Assembly: GCA_949126835.1 (NCBI GenBank)
Contig: OX421498.1
Coordinates: 36,627,618 to 36,691,617, forward strand
DNA length: 64,000 bases
Reading direction: 5' to 3'
Origin: Anisus vortex
Taxonomy: Eukaryota; Mollusca; Gastropoda; Planorbidae
Every line of letters begins with the position of its first letter. Positions within the stretch are counted from its first letter, which is position 1. The notes below the pieces were generated by a model. It ran no database searches. It was given only the letters and a program-made list of their open reading frames with translations, and was not told the DNA's origin. Positions 39,051-49,995 of the stretch are shown piece by piece. A program made the position numbers and the translations under genes.

Positions 39051-39088
39051 AGCTTAGATAGGAAAAAAAAGCCCTATATAAATACAGA

Positions 39089-40240
39089 ACACGTACTATT
39101 TTTGGCAGAGTCACCATCATAAACACACTCATACTGCCCAAACTGATATATTATGCAACAACACTACAACCACCCCAACACATAATAACTCGAACCAACA
39201 AAACAATACGCAACTTCATCTTTACCAACGCAATACACAACCTGAGCAACACGTTGCTTATGCAAGTCAAACACAACGGTGGTCTCAACCTCCAAGACAT
39301 AACCACCAAAATACAAGCACTCCGACTCCGTTTCTTAGGCATAAGCACAACAAAACATTCAAGAATATCCCTTTGTAGAATACTACATCAGTCAACGGCT
39401 ACAGACTCTTTTTAAAGCAAACAATAACACGCCACACTACTGTTAACTCTTTAACTACCATGAGCCGCATTTTGCGGCTCAAGCCAGCCGTGTCGCAAGA
39501 CCACGAGCCGCATTTTGCGGCTCAGAAACCCTTATATATTTTTTTTGTTCAAATCCAATCCAAGATTTAGAAATAATAAACTAACGTCCTTGTTTTTAAT
39601 CGTCTACTTCCGTATTCGTTCTTTTCAAATGTTAATATTAACTGGAACACATGTTTTTTGTGTTTAAAAGTGATTTTTTTGCGATGTCTTGTTTAATTTT
39701 CCTTTTTTTTCCCCTTAGTATTCTTACTGTACTTGTGTTTAGTTTTTTGTGTGTATCTTGTTATTTGTGAACAAAAATTAATGAAATTTGAAGCGAGTGT
39801 TTTCAATAAAATTCTAAATAGGATCGCAAAGTTTCTTGTTTATTCGGATTATTATTTTTGAAGATATTAGACTGTAAGTTGAATATTTCTTATTTGTTTG
39901 TCTATGTTTCTAAGACAACATTCTTACTTTCACCTTTACTTTCACACTTATTCTGGAATTTAAAAATGTTCTGTTAGCATATTGTAGATACGCTTTTATT
40001 TCTGCTTATTTTGATATGTAACACTTAGGGCTTCATTCATAATAAAAGCTGTAAAAAAGCTTTGATTGCGTTGGGCCTAGGTAAAAAAATAAGGTCATGA
40101 AAACGGGCTGGCCATACGGGCAATGCGGGGGGAAATGCCATGGTAGCTATTGAGTTAAGGCACTTCTCTCCCATCCTTCTACAAACATATCCTACAGGCG
40201 TATAAAAACAACGAATCTATAATACAAAAGAAAACAAAAG
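39089..40240 (+). mobile_element. L1-like LINE ORF fragment, split by a TTAA-flanked element
   Basis: Coding-like from 39089: GRVTIINTLILPKLIYYATT, then IRNFIF and GGLNLQDITTKIQALRL. These are the blocks after the RT domain in L1/Tx1-type LINEs. A one-base frame change near 39375 leads to YYISQRLQTLFKANNNTPHY. After the 39447-40154 insertion the same frame resumes as SLPSFYKHILQAYKNN. It is 5'-truncated and dead. Confidence 0.7.
39447..40154. mobile_element. TTAA-flanked piggyBac-like MITE, 708 bp
   Basis: TTAA at 39443-39446 and 40155-40158. Counting TTAA, the ends are TTAACTCTTTAACTACCATG and, reverse complemented, TTAACTCAATAGCTACCATG (17 of 20). A subterminal palindrome 'gagccgcattttgcggctc' lies near 39461, with a second partial copy near 39503. 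There is no transposase ORF. The insertion splits a LINE reading frame cleanly. Confidence 0.82.
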
Positions 40241-41096
40241 ACAATAGTTCAATCATAAAGCCTTAAAGTATTTCGGACAATAGTTCAATCATAAAGCCTT
40301 AAAGTATTTCGGACAATAGTTCAATCATAAAGCCTTAAAGTATTTCGGACAATAGTTCAATCATAAAGCCTTAAAGTATTTCGGACAATAGTTCAATCAT
40401 AAAGCCTTAAAGTATTTCGGACAATAGTTCAATCATAAAGCCTTAAAGTATTTCGGACAATAGTTCAATCATAAAGCCTTAAAGTATTTCGGACAATAGT
40501 TCAATCATAAAGCCTTAAAGTATTTCGGACAATAGTTCAATCATAAAGCCTTAAAGTATTTCGGACAATAGTTCAATCATAAAGCCTTAAAGTATTTCGG
40601 ACAATAGTTCAATCATAAAGCCTTAAAGTATTTCGGACAATAGTTCAATCATAAAGCCTTAAAGTATTTCGGACAATAGTTCAATCATAAAGCCTTAAAG
40701 TATTTCGGACAATAGTTCAATCATAAAGCCTTAAAGTATTTCGGACAATAGTTCAATCATAAAGCCTTAAAGTATTTCGGACAATAGTTCAATCATAAAG
40801 CCTTAAAGTATTTCGGACAATAGTTCAATCATAAAGCCTTAAAGTATTTCGGACAATAGTTCAATCATAAAGCCTTAAAGTATTTCGGACAATAGTTCAA
40901 TCATAAAGCCTTAAAGTATTTCGGAAAATAGTTCAATCATAAAGCCTTAAAGTATTTCGGACAATAGTTCAATCATAAAGCCTTAAAGTATTTCGGACAA
41001 TAGTTCAATCATAAAGCCTTAAAGTATTTCGGACAATAGTTCAATCATAAAGCCTTAAAGTATTTCGGACAATAGTTCAATCATAAAGCCTTAAAG
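40241..41096 (+). repeat. 36-bp satellite array, about 24 near-identical copies
   Basis: Unit 'acaatagttcaatcataaag' plus 'ccttaaagtatttcgg'. I see only one variant inside (ggaaaatag for ggacaatag near 40925). The array grows out of the end of the LINE fragment. Each unit has an in-frame TAA in the LINE sense. Confidence 0.97.
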
Positions 41097-41109
41097 TGAT
41101 AGATAACAG

Positions 41110-41405
41110 ATGGTCAGAGATAAAGTAGTAATAATACATAAGGCTTGAAATTCGAATCTTTACTTAGAAATACAACACAATAACAATCTGTTACAATGCT
41201 CAGACTGTCAGACATAAGGTTTAATACTTTTTTTTTCTTTACCCCTATGCAAGAATAAGCCCATATAGGCCTACCTTTTATTTCTTCTTGAGTGCCATCC
41301 GGGCATGGAATTGGTTGCCTGAACAAACCAGCACAACCAACAACGTAACATCATTTTAAAACTAATCAAAATGCAAGACTAGACATTAACTAAACATTAG
41401 CGATG
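41110..41405 (+). mobile_element. LINE 3'-end fragment, family A
   Basis: 'tagaaatacaacacaataac' and 'gcatggaattggttgcctga' match 21940-22290; the final terminus is lost after 'caagactagaca'. Confidence 0.7.
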
Positions 41406-42465
41406 AAAATCAAAACCATGTGGATATTCATTTAATTTCAAATACCCTCCCCCCCCCTTAACCCTCACACAATTATACCTCTCCCCTTTTTTTTGTTTAC
41501 CCTCCCACTTTTTTTTTGGTTTACGCAAAAATTGCAAAACTTTTTTTTTTAAATCTTTCTCACATCAGGTGTGGACGACCTCCAGAATCCAGCAATTTAG
41601 CGACGTAAAAATCTCCGTTAGATCATAAACTTGACCACCTCCGTAAGTGGGTAGGCCTATATGTTAAAAATATTATGTCATATAAGTTTAGTCACATATT
41701 CATATAGACACGCAGTAGCATCTTGAGTAGCGTTTCCGTGGGCAATTTATATAAAACAAATGAAGCGTACATATTCACTGATCTATATATTACACAGCCA
41801 AGGGCATTCGATACGTATTTAGAGAAAAAAATAATTTCCTTATATAAAATAAAGGGGGAGGGGGGGAGGGGAAGACCCCAATTGCTGTATATTTATAAAT
41901 TGTGTTTACAAAGAAGGAAAAAGTGAAGTCCGCACTCACCTTTTCCAAGGATACACCCAATCATTTTTTTAACACTTTATATTAAACAATGTGACAATGG
42001 CGGTTCCTAGAGTTTACGTTATGCGCCCTACATCAAGGAGAGTTCAAATTGCCGCCCCCCTTTCCCCAAGCTGATGGTTCCATCACACCTCCATGAGCGT
42101 CCCTCCCCCCCCCCAGTCATAATTGCCAACTGTTTAAAACGGGTAAATCCTCCAGGGCTGTTTTAATATAAACAACCAGATACCCCTGAGTAGTTAAGTA
42201 TGTGTGCGTGCATAGTGCAATTGTGTATGTGTAATTGTGTGTGTGTGTGTCTTTATCAATGTTGTAAATAAACTAGGCGCATGTGTGGTAGAGGCCAAAC
42301 AAGAACTTTTGTTTCAGAGCTCTTTATCAGAGATGGGAGGTGAGAGTTTGGGGGGGGGGGCATGTCTATATATATAAAAAATCCACAATTATAAATATGA
42401 AAAAAAAAACCAGGGTGGGGGATGCAGACTTGTACATATTTTAAAATGGCAAGCAAGGACATTTT
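41406..42465. other. Unannotated stretch
   Basis: C-rich and G-rich tracts (41448-41458, 41855-41870, 42345-42360) and a GT tract at 42225-42250. No gene supported. Confidence 0.35.
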
Positions 42466-42469
42466 GTGC

Positions 42470-42560
42470 TGCCATCACAATGCCCAGCTGCTTTTATTGC
42501 CTGCCACCTAATATCAGGTAGCTATGAATACTGAGCAGATTCAGGGAAACCATCATTATG
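42470..42560 (-). mobile_element. SINE body fragment
   Basis: 'cacaatgcccagctgctttt', 'taatatcaggtagct' and 'gagcagattcaggg' match the family body in minus orientation. Confidence 0.55.
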
Positions 42561-42839
42561 CTTTTAAAAAAAAAAAATACCATTGAAGAAGAGTTTTTCG
42601 ATGCCCTCATCACCAGGCACACCTTTGACCGCCCCTTTTTATACAAGAAGATGGGCATTGGACTGGACACACTTACACAGTTTCACCATTTTATCTCACA
42701 CCTCACAGTGTCCCAGTTAAAGACACAACGTTGAGAAAGAAGCCACTCGATCTCAATGGCCCATTCTTTAAATGCCAAGCCGATCGATTGCACAAATCCA
42801 CGCTTCAACAACGTCTTTCCCATCCTGAATGATAAGATG

Positions 42840-43092
42840 ATAGGGCAAGGTGCTACCGTTCGGGAGGCATACCGAAGGTCCTGGGGGGATCGAATCCTGG
42901 TGAAGGCTAGGCCTTTTTTTTTTGCTGGGTCTGGATAATGTCCCTGAGTCTAACCAGCTCTGGCGTGTACCTGACATAATGTGGGATAAGGTAAAGGTGG
43001 CTGGGCATTGTGCTGGCCACACAATCCCACAGAAACTGTTGAACACTGCTTCATTGGATCAATTTGGTCTGACAGGATACTTTACTTTCTAC
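42840..43092 (+). mobile_element. tRNA-derived SINE, nearly full length
   Basis: Head 'gataccg'-type sequence with B box 'gatcgaatcctggtgaaggc', body 'tgagtctaaccagctctg' and 'ggctgggcattgtgctggcc', and 3' end 'ggatcaatttggtctgacag' running on to 'ggatactttact'. Confidence 0.8.
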
Positions 43093-43356
43093 TGTGTCAA
43101 TAAAACATCAAATACTACTTGCATTTATTTCATGGGATGGTATCATCAATAACAAAACAATTAGATAAAATGTATACATTTTTTTCTTTGCATTTATTCA
43201 TGACAAAAAATTGTTAATAAAATGTCTAAAGTGTTTACAAAGAGTTAATTTCTCTACTGAATTATTTCTATGGACAACAACATCAACACTGTCAAATGGA
43301 TGATGCAATTGCGTACAATGTTGTATAGAGGTCAGTGCTGGGTGAGTGCATTAGGC

Positions 43357-43552
43357 CAGAGGGTCGGCAACCTATGGCACGCTTGCCAGACTTGGCGCGC
43401 ACAGCGATTGTCAATGGCACGCCAATGATCTCCACAAAATATCAATTCAAGTCTCTCTACCACAAGTAAAGGGCAGGATAACTTTGGCACGCTGAATGCA
43501 GTAGAAATTCTACTTTAGCACACTTTGATATCAGAAGGTTTGCAGACCCCTG
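43357..43552. mobile_element. hAT-like MITE ('ggcaacctatggcacgc' family)
   Basis: Left end CAGAGGGTCGGCAACCT and right end (reverse complement) CAGGGGTCTGCAAACCT. It has the same length and internal 'ggcacgc' pattern as 28486-28683. The possible target duplication (cattaggc/cactaaga) is poor. Confidence 0.75.
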
Positions 43553-44224
43553 CACTAAGATAAGAATTAATAGAAAAAAATAGTTGTGAGGGTTGTTTAT
43601 TGATTTAGAGAAAGATTAATAAATGTGTTACAGGGTTTAGGATCAATAAACAAAAAAAAAAACACACAAAAAATAAACAGTGTTGTGTTTGAGCAATAGA
43701 ATGTAGGACTGTGTGTGTATGTTTTGAGTATCGGGTTTGCAGTGTCTGGGCACACAAGAGTGATGAAATCAATTATGGGGGAAAGAGTCATTGAACATGC
43801 AACACAGACAACAGGTTTGACATGTCGGCATTTCAAATAGTGCACGACATTTTGATATGGGCACACTGCCATTGAAGTACAACTGTTTCATCAAAAATGT
43901 TACAATTCCAACTTGTTCACTAAATTTTTCAAGTTAAATTACAAAATGAACTTAAAATATGTTGTTTTTTTATAGTACTGTGCCTTCTTCAACAATAATT
44001 TCTTTTACAAATGAAAAAACAAAACAACAACAAAAAACTAAATATGCACTAAAACACAAATAATATTACAGTGTAGGCCTATATGTAATAAAGATATAGT
44101 TAGACCCGTCAAAGATATATTTAAAAAGTTTAACATATTATTGGATTTCAAGATCTGTCTATCTGTCCGCCCATCTATCTATCTATACATCTATCTATCC
44201 ATACATCTATATTTATATATGCTT

Positions 44225-44402
44225 CATTTAACTGGAGGATGTCCCTGAGTTTACCTATCTCTGATGGGTACCTGACATTAGTTGGGGTGAAGTACAGGTG
44301 ACTGTGCATTATGCTGGCCACACAATCACCTAGTACGCTGTGGCCACAGAAACTGGTGAACACTGCTTCACCGGCCCTACGGATCAATTTGACCCGCGGC
44401 AT
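44225..44402 (+). mobile_element. tRNA-derived SINE, 5'-truncated
   Basis: Body from 'ggaggatgtccctgagttta' through 'gtgaacactgcttcaccggc' and 'ggatcaatttgacc'. The head is replaced by a CTAT microsatellite (44155-44210). Confidence 0.8.
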
Positions 44403-46884
44403 AATTTTTTACTTTCTTTTTTTTCGATTAACTTCTTTTACAAAAAATGTCTAAAAGTAGATCACTTATCAATCACTACTGGGTATAAAATTTGTTACAT
44501 GTTTTCTTTACTTAAAAAAACAACCAAAAAAAAAAAGAAATGTTCAATATGGATCTATAAAAATACTAGCTGAATAAAAAAATTCTTTAAATAATATTTC
44601 ACCTTTTTGTTACACATTTTATTATTGAACTATGTTTTAAAATAAAGTATTGCTACTTAAAACAGACATACTAGTCTGTTAGCATTTCTTTCAGCTACAG
44701 AAGTGTAAACAAAGGATGTAACCCAACTGAACTACATTTACCAATCAAATGTGGTATATGAAAATATATTTTTTAAATAAAAAAAAACAGCCTTATATGC
44801 ATCAATTTGAAGGTTACGTGAATTATATACAATGTATAAATTGTGACATACAAAAGATAAAATAATAAAAGATAAAAAAATAAATTATACAGTAAGAGAT
44901 AGAGAGAGTGCATCAATAAAAGAAATAAAAAAATCTTTCACAATGCATAAGCATTTTTAATGGACTGATTTCTCAGTAACTGGGTAATATATATATATAT
45001 ACATGAATATATATAAGCTGGTGGTTAGAATGATTATGCTAATCTCATAGGTCAGTGGTCACTCGGAATACCAACACTAGCATAGCAAATCTAGCATTCT
45101 TTTTTTGGCTGAAAGTTGGCATGCGTTTAAAATTGCACTCTATTAAGGTTCTTTTTGTCCTAAGTAATATATCTATACATGTATATATATATTCATGCAT
45201 ATAAGTATATTTTTACATACATGTGTACTCGTATTACAAGAAAGAAAAAGTAAAATATAAAAGCACAAAGTATCACAGAAATTGGTCAGGTTTATAGAAC
45301 ACTGGATATTTTTTTGACAATAGGTCCTTAAGTAAAAAGAAAGAAGAAAAAAAAGTGAATTTATCTTTCATAACTAAACGTAACTAGTATATGTAAATAC
45401 AATTACAAGGTCATGTTATATAAACTACCACACATTGCTTTAGTACTCTGCTTATGTACGTATATAAAATATTAAAAACATTTTAAGTAACGTGAGATAT
45501 AAAAAATATATTCAACACTTAGGAAAAAATTGCATGGAATGTTTTTAAAAAAGTGTATTTCTTGCATCAAAAACAATAAATCTTATCTAGGTTAGGGTCA
45601 ATATCAGACTTCAAGTTATTGGGGATCAACTAATTATCTCCCATCATTCGCGTCTGCAGAAGATACATATTATGCACACACACAAAACAACTATTTCTCA
45701 CTGAAAAGGTCCACAATCTAGAACCTATGTAAATATTTTCATGGTATTTAAAAAAGAACAATAACTTATACTGACTTACAGCACAAGAAATATTTCTGCA
45801 TCACAAGAAAATATTGAATAACTGTAAATACATTTTTTTTTATGTTAACCTTTCAGATACCACAGGATTATAAAAAAAAATTGCAGGCTATCCATTTGCA
45901 GATTTGTAAAAAAAATTTGTTACATTCTATGTCGATGGGATGTTTTCAGTAATTAAAGCATACAGAATCCAATTCGTTGATATGAAATAAAACAGTAACC
46001 AAGGGCGGTAAGAAACACACAATAGTACAACTGTGCTAATTAATAAACTATGTCATTAATTTTACTTAAACAAAAATATAAAAACAAACATTTAGAACAT
46101 GAATGAATAACTGCAACAAATTAATAGATGGTAATTATTTTTTCTCAATCAATGGGACAGGTAGGTACGTTCATAGATTGCTAGATGTTCAAACATTGGT
46201 AAATATTCACTGATTAGTTGCTGTTGTTTTTTAAACTAGACGAACAAAGTACAAGGATCCTTCGATTTAGAACTCAACAGTTAAATATTTGAATGAATGA
46301 ATTATTTGACACTTGTTAAGATTTGATATTAAAACTGTTAAATCAACTTAAACCATTGATGTTTTGTTTTAGAATGTTATTATTACTGCTGGCAGGGGAA
46401 AAAAGTAGGTCACAGTATAGAAACTCTCCCCCCCCCTCCCCATCTGATTATCTGAGGAACATATGTTGTAGATTAACACAAGAGTTCTATGCCCTTAGAT
46501 TTTTGCATACCTTTTCTTTTCTGCATCTTTAGAAGTGCCCCCTTTTTTTTCCTGCATAATATTAACCCACTGCTAAATAAGTTAAGTAGGAGCTTTGATG
46601 GTGGTGTGTTAAATCAACCTACAAAGGGACAAAATTCCTTTTAAAGGAGCAGTTGGTATGTTCTATGAAAGCATTTGCCAATGTCTGGGGGGGGGGGGGG
46701 CTGTATCTAGGGCTGAAATAAGATAGTAATTTTTTTGGATACAAAAAAATAATTCATTTGCCTTTCTAGATGTCACAATTAACTCAGTAGGAGAGCAATA
46801 GAAATATAACCATTTGTTTGCAAACATAATCCCTTAGTGTCTTAGGCTAATGGACTTAACTTTTTATTTTTTATCAGTACTGCT

Positions 46885-46985
46885 TGTGCTGGTGGTCTAT
46901 CTATCAGCACAGCAAAGAATCCCATTCCCAAAGACTTGAGTTCAAAGCCTGGTCAATGCTTGTCTACCAAAGGTGTGGGGACAGA
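46885..46985 (+). mobile_element. SINE tRNA-like head fragment
   Basis: 'ggtggtctatctatcagcac' followed by a B-box-like 'gagttcaaagcctggtcaat' and 'gcttg', as at 13970-13995. The body is absent. Confidence 0.4.
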
Positions 46986-46994
46986 AAAAATAAA

Positions 46995-47108
46995 TTGTGG
47001 CAGTGTTTTTGACACGATCCCATGGTAAAATTGTGGCAGGGGTTTTGACACGATCCCATGGTAAAATTGTGGCAGAGGTTTTGACACGATCCCATGATAA
47101 AATTGTGG
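46995..47108 (+). repeat. 36-bp tandem repeat, three copies and a partial
   Basis: Unit 'ttgtggcagtgtttttgaca' plus 'cgatcccatggtaaaa'; ttgtggc at 46995, 47031 and 47067. Confidence 0.9.
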
Positions 47109-47146
47109 CTATCAGTTGCAAAGGAAAAAAATTAATTTTCTTCTGA

Positions 47147-47621
47147 GCACTGAAAATGCTCCACCAAGCATATAAACCAAGCGGTCAGTAAAATGGCACT
47201 CTTCTTATGAAACATTCAACTAAACGCACTGAAAATGCTCCACCAAGCATATAAACCAAGAGGTCGGTAAAATGGCACTTTTCTTATGAAACATTCAACT
47301 AAACGCACTGAAAATGCTCCACCAAGCATATAAACCAAGAGGTCGGTAAAATGGCACTTTTCTTATGAAACATTCAACTAAACGCACTGAAAATGCTCCA
47401 CCAAGCATATAAACCAAGAGGTCGGTAAATTTGCACTTTTCTTATGAAACATTCAACTAAACGCACTGAAAATGCTCCACCAAGCATATAAACCAAGAGG
47501 TCGGTAAAATGGCACTTTTCTTATGAAACATTCAACTAAACGCACTGAAAATGCTCCACCAAGCATATAAACCAAGAGGTCGGTAAAATGGCACTTTTCT
47601 TATGAAACATTCAACTAAACG
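47147..47621 (+). repeat. 79-bp tandem repeat, six copies
   Basis: Unit starts 'gcactgaaaatgctccacca' and recurs at 47147, 47226, 47305, 47384, 47463 and 47542 with only a few substitutions (for example ggtcagt in the first copy and aatttgc in the fourth). Confidence 0.95.
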
Positions 47622-48169
47622 CTGCCAATGGGACAGTTGTCAAAAATGTCATGAACATTAATAAAAATAAATATTGAGCGTTATTATGCAAATATATCAC
47701 CAACATGCAAAAGGTCTGTCCGCTGGAAAAATAAGCAACATTTCAATATTTTACCATCTCAATTGAATTACATGCATGTATATAGACAATGTAGAATGTA
47801 AAAGCTGGATAAAAAAAGGCAAATCTTTATGTGCAAAACAATTTAGCTGCTTATTATCAGGACACTGTTAAAAGGCAGTGTGTAAAACATGGTGAATCTT
47901 TGACGCTGTAAAATTGTAAGTAAAATCAAACAAATTTAGGAGCGAAAGTAAATGTTGTCAATTAAAAGTTGATCCAGTTAGTTGACTTTCTGTTGAAATG
48001 TAAAGGGAGACAACTATTATAAGATGTTGAATCATTCTAACAGAGCACAGACAACACCTGTGTTTAGCAAGACCATTAAAATGATGTGCTCTCGGTGCCA
48101 GAAGTGACATTCTGAAGGTCTCAGTTTATATATGGCAGAAAACAAACTGAAACTTTTACCCAAGTCTAC

Positions 48170-48265
48170 TGAGTTCCGTGAAACAAGATAAGGTAAAGTT
48201 ATGTAGGCTGGCCAAACAATCCCCTTGTGTGCCGTTGTCAATGAAACTGGTGAGGATAAACTTCA
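48170..48265 (+). mobile_element. SINE body fragment
   Basis: 'gataaggtaaagttatgtag', 'gctggccaaacaatcccc' and 'gaaactggtgagg' follow the family body order; both ends are lost. Confidence 0.6.
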
Positions 48266-49014
48266 CAGTGTGTAAACAAAACTAAACAAGACCTGCAAAA
48301 GAAAAGTTTACTACACTGTTAAACAAGGGCCTCAGCTGCATCCTGAAGGTGATGAATGAGCTGCCTTCAGCCACAAGATATTTACCTCAAAATGACACAC
48401 AGTTGACTTCTTGAAAAAAAAAAGGGTAAAGAATTCAGGGAAAAAATATTGCTTAGAGACTATGTGAATTGTTTAAATTCACAATAATCTTATAAATATA
48501 AAATAACAGCTGTATTATAATAAAAGTTAAAGCCTTAACAACAATGTCAGACAAAAGTGTCTCCTTCAATTGGTTAACATTGCTTACAAAGAGAAACAAA
48601 ATATTTTGACATGTTACATCTAGTAGAAATTTTCAACAGTTATGGACTAAAAAATGCTCTATAAAAATAAGTGCATATATATTTGTAGTTGATTGGAAAT
48701 TTTTTTTTTCTATAACCATGACAACAAGATAACTAACAGGAATGTATCTCTTCATTCTGTACTTTCCTTATTTCAGTACAGGGAAGAGGTCTTCACGTTT
48801 CCACCAATCACAACAAACATTACTCATAACATTAAGATATATAAATACATAACATAAGTACACTTGGTTTATTCATTGATAGAACATTAACTGCCATTTT
48901 GAATTTGAGAACTATACAAATCAATGACAGCATCAAAAGAGTTAATGTTATTAATATTAAATGTTGGCATTTGAACATTTTTTAAAAAGTCATCACTTTT
49001 TTGTTATGTTTTAA

Positions 49015-49602
49015 CCCTTCCATTACCAGGCTCAATGTTTTACTTTATCCACTTGCTACTATTTTACCATTTAACACAAATAGTCCCAGGAAATGCACAG
49101 TTACTTCAAAAACTAAACATTATACTTATCCACCGGTTAATAAACATTCTGACCAAGACCAGGCACCACGAAAAGGTGGCAGCAGCCGGTGCACCGCACC
49201 AGGGCCCATAAAAGTTTAGGGGGCCCATGAAAATATTAAAATTCAAAAATAAAATGGGTAATTATTAAGCATGTATTTTTTTTATTGTTGCATTGAAGCT
49301 GAGAGGAAATGCCCCTAAACCTCCTACAATCTCATGTGGCACAGGGGGGGGGGATCCTTAAATTTGGTTTCCTATAAGTGTGTACTTGAACATTTAGCTA
49401 AGTATGCAAAGTTGCCTCTAGTTGTAATATAATTATTTCTGAGTTTAGCATTTTTGGAGGTGAAAGGTCACAGCCTTAGTATTGAGTGTAAATTAGAAAC
49501 CCTTATATTACGGCTAGCTGTATAAAATCAAATGACAGAAAAAAATTATGTGCCTAGGTAAAAATTGGCAAGAGGAAATGTAAATGTCTAATACTGGAAG
49601 GG
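49015..49602. mobile_element. piggyBac-like MITE, 588 bp
   Basis: TTAA at 49011-49014 and 49603-49606. Left end CCCTTCCATTACCAGG; right end (reverse complement) CCCTTCCAGTATTAGA, identical over the first eight bases. The CCC start and TTAA flanks are the piggyBac pattern. It carries an internal G/C-rich segment at 49160-49230 resembling another MITE's end. Confidence 0.7.
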
Positions 49603-49995
49603 TTAACATGCGTTTAAAGCTTTTAAATACCAAAAGGCATCTTTTAAAATTCTAAATATGTTGAACACAAATATTGAAGGTTGTGAAGGGGGAAGCAGCT
49701 AAACAAATATGTTCTACTGCACAGTCATTTTTCTATTTCTGCTTAGTGACCCATACATCTATATGGCCTATGCTACTCTGCAAGTAGCATTTAACTGAAA
49801 TGAATTTCCACCCTGAATGCTGTAGATAGAATATGGTTTTAAAAAGTACTACAAAAGGTCTCTTTGGGGCCAAATCTATTATTACATCACTACATTCCAG
49901 CAAAGGTTTTGAAATTCGTGCAACACAGTAATTCTGAATTTGTGATTTCGCAAGCCAGTACCGGAGGGAGACCAAGCGTTTTGGAAACCACTGAG

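Larger units (their letters stand above)
44403..49995 (-). other. A-rich region, putative 3' UTR of the nuclear receptor
   Basis: Directly downstream of the receptor stop. The plus strand is A-rich (T-rich in the transcript sense) over about 5.5 kb, with candidate AATAAA on the minus strand at 44623-44618 and, further on, at 43601-43596. No other exon is visible. It contains two minisatellites, two SINE fragments and a piggyBac-like element. That the transcript extends through it is inference. Confidence 0.3.

Noticed and set aside
36120..41096. CRISPR-like array (36-bp repeats)
   Set aside because: The repeats are contiguous without unique spacers, in animal DNA with no cas genes; these are minisatellites.
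42756..43152. ORFs on both strands near 43 kb
   Set aside because: They fall inside a SINE copy; the same reading frames are broken in sister copies.
49800..49993. hAT-like end 'cagtggtttccaaaa' (minus) right after the receptor stop
   Set aside because: No matching opposite end or target duplication was found, so it stays a chance resemblance.
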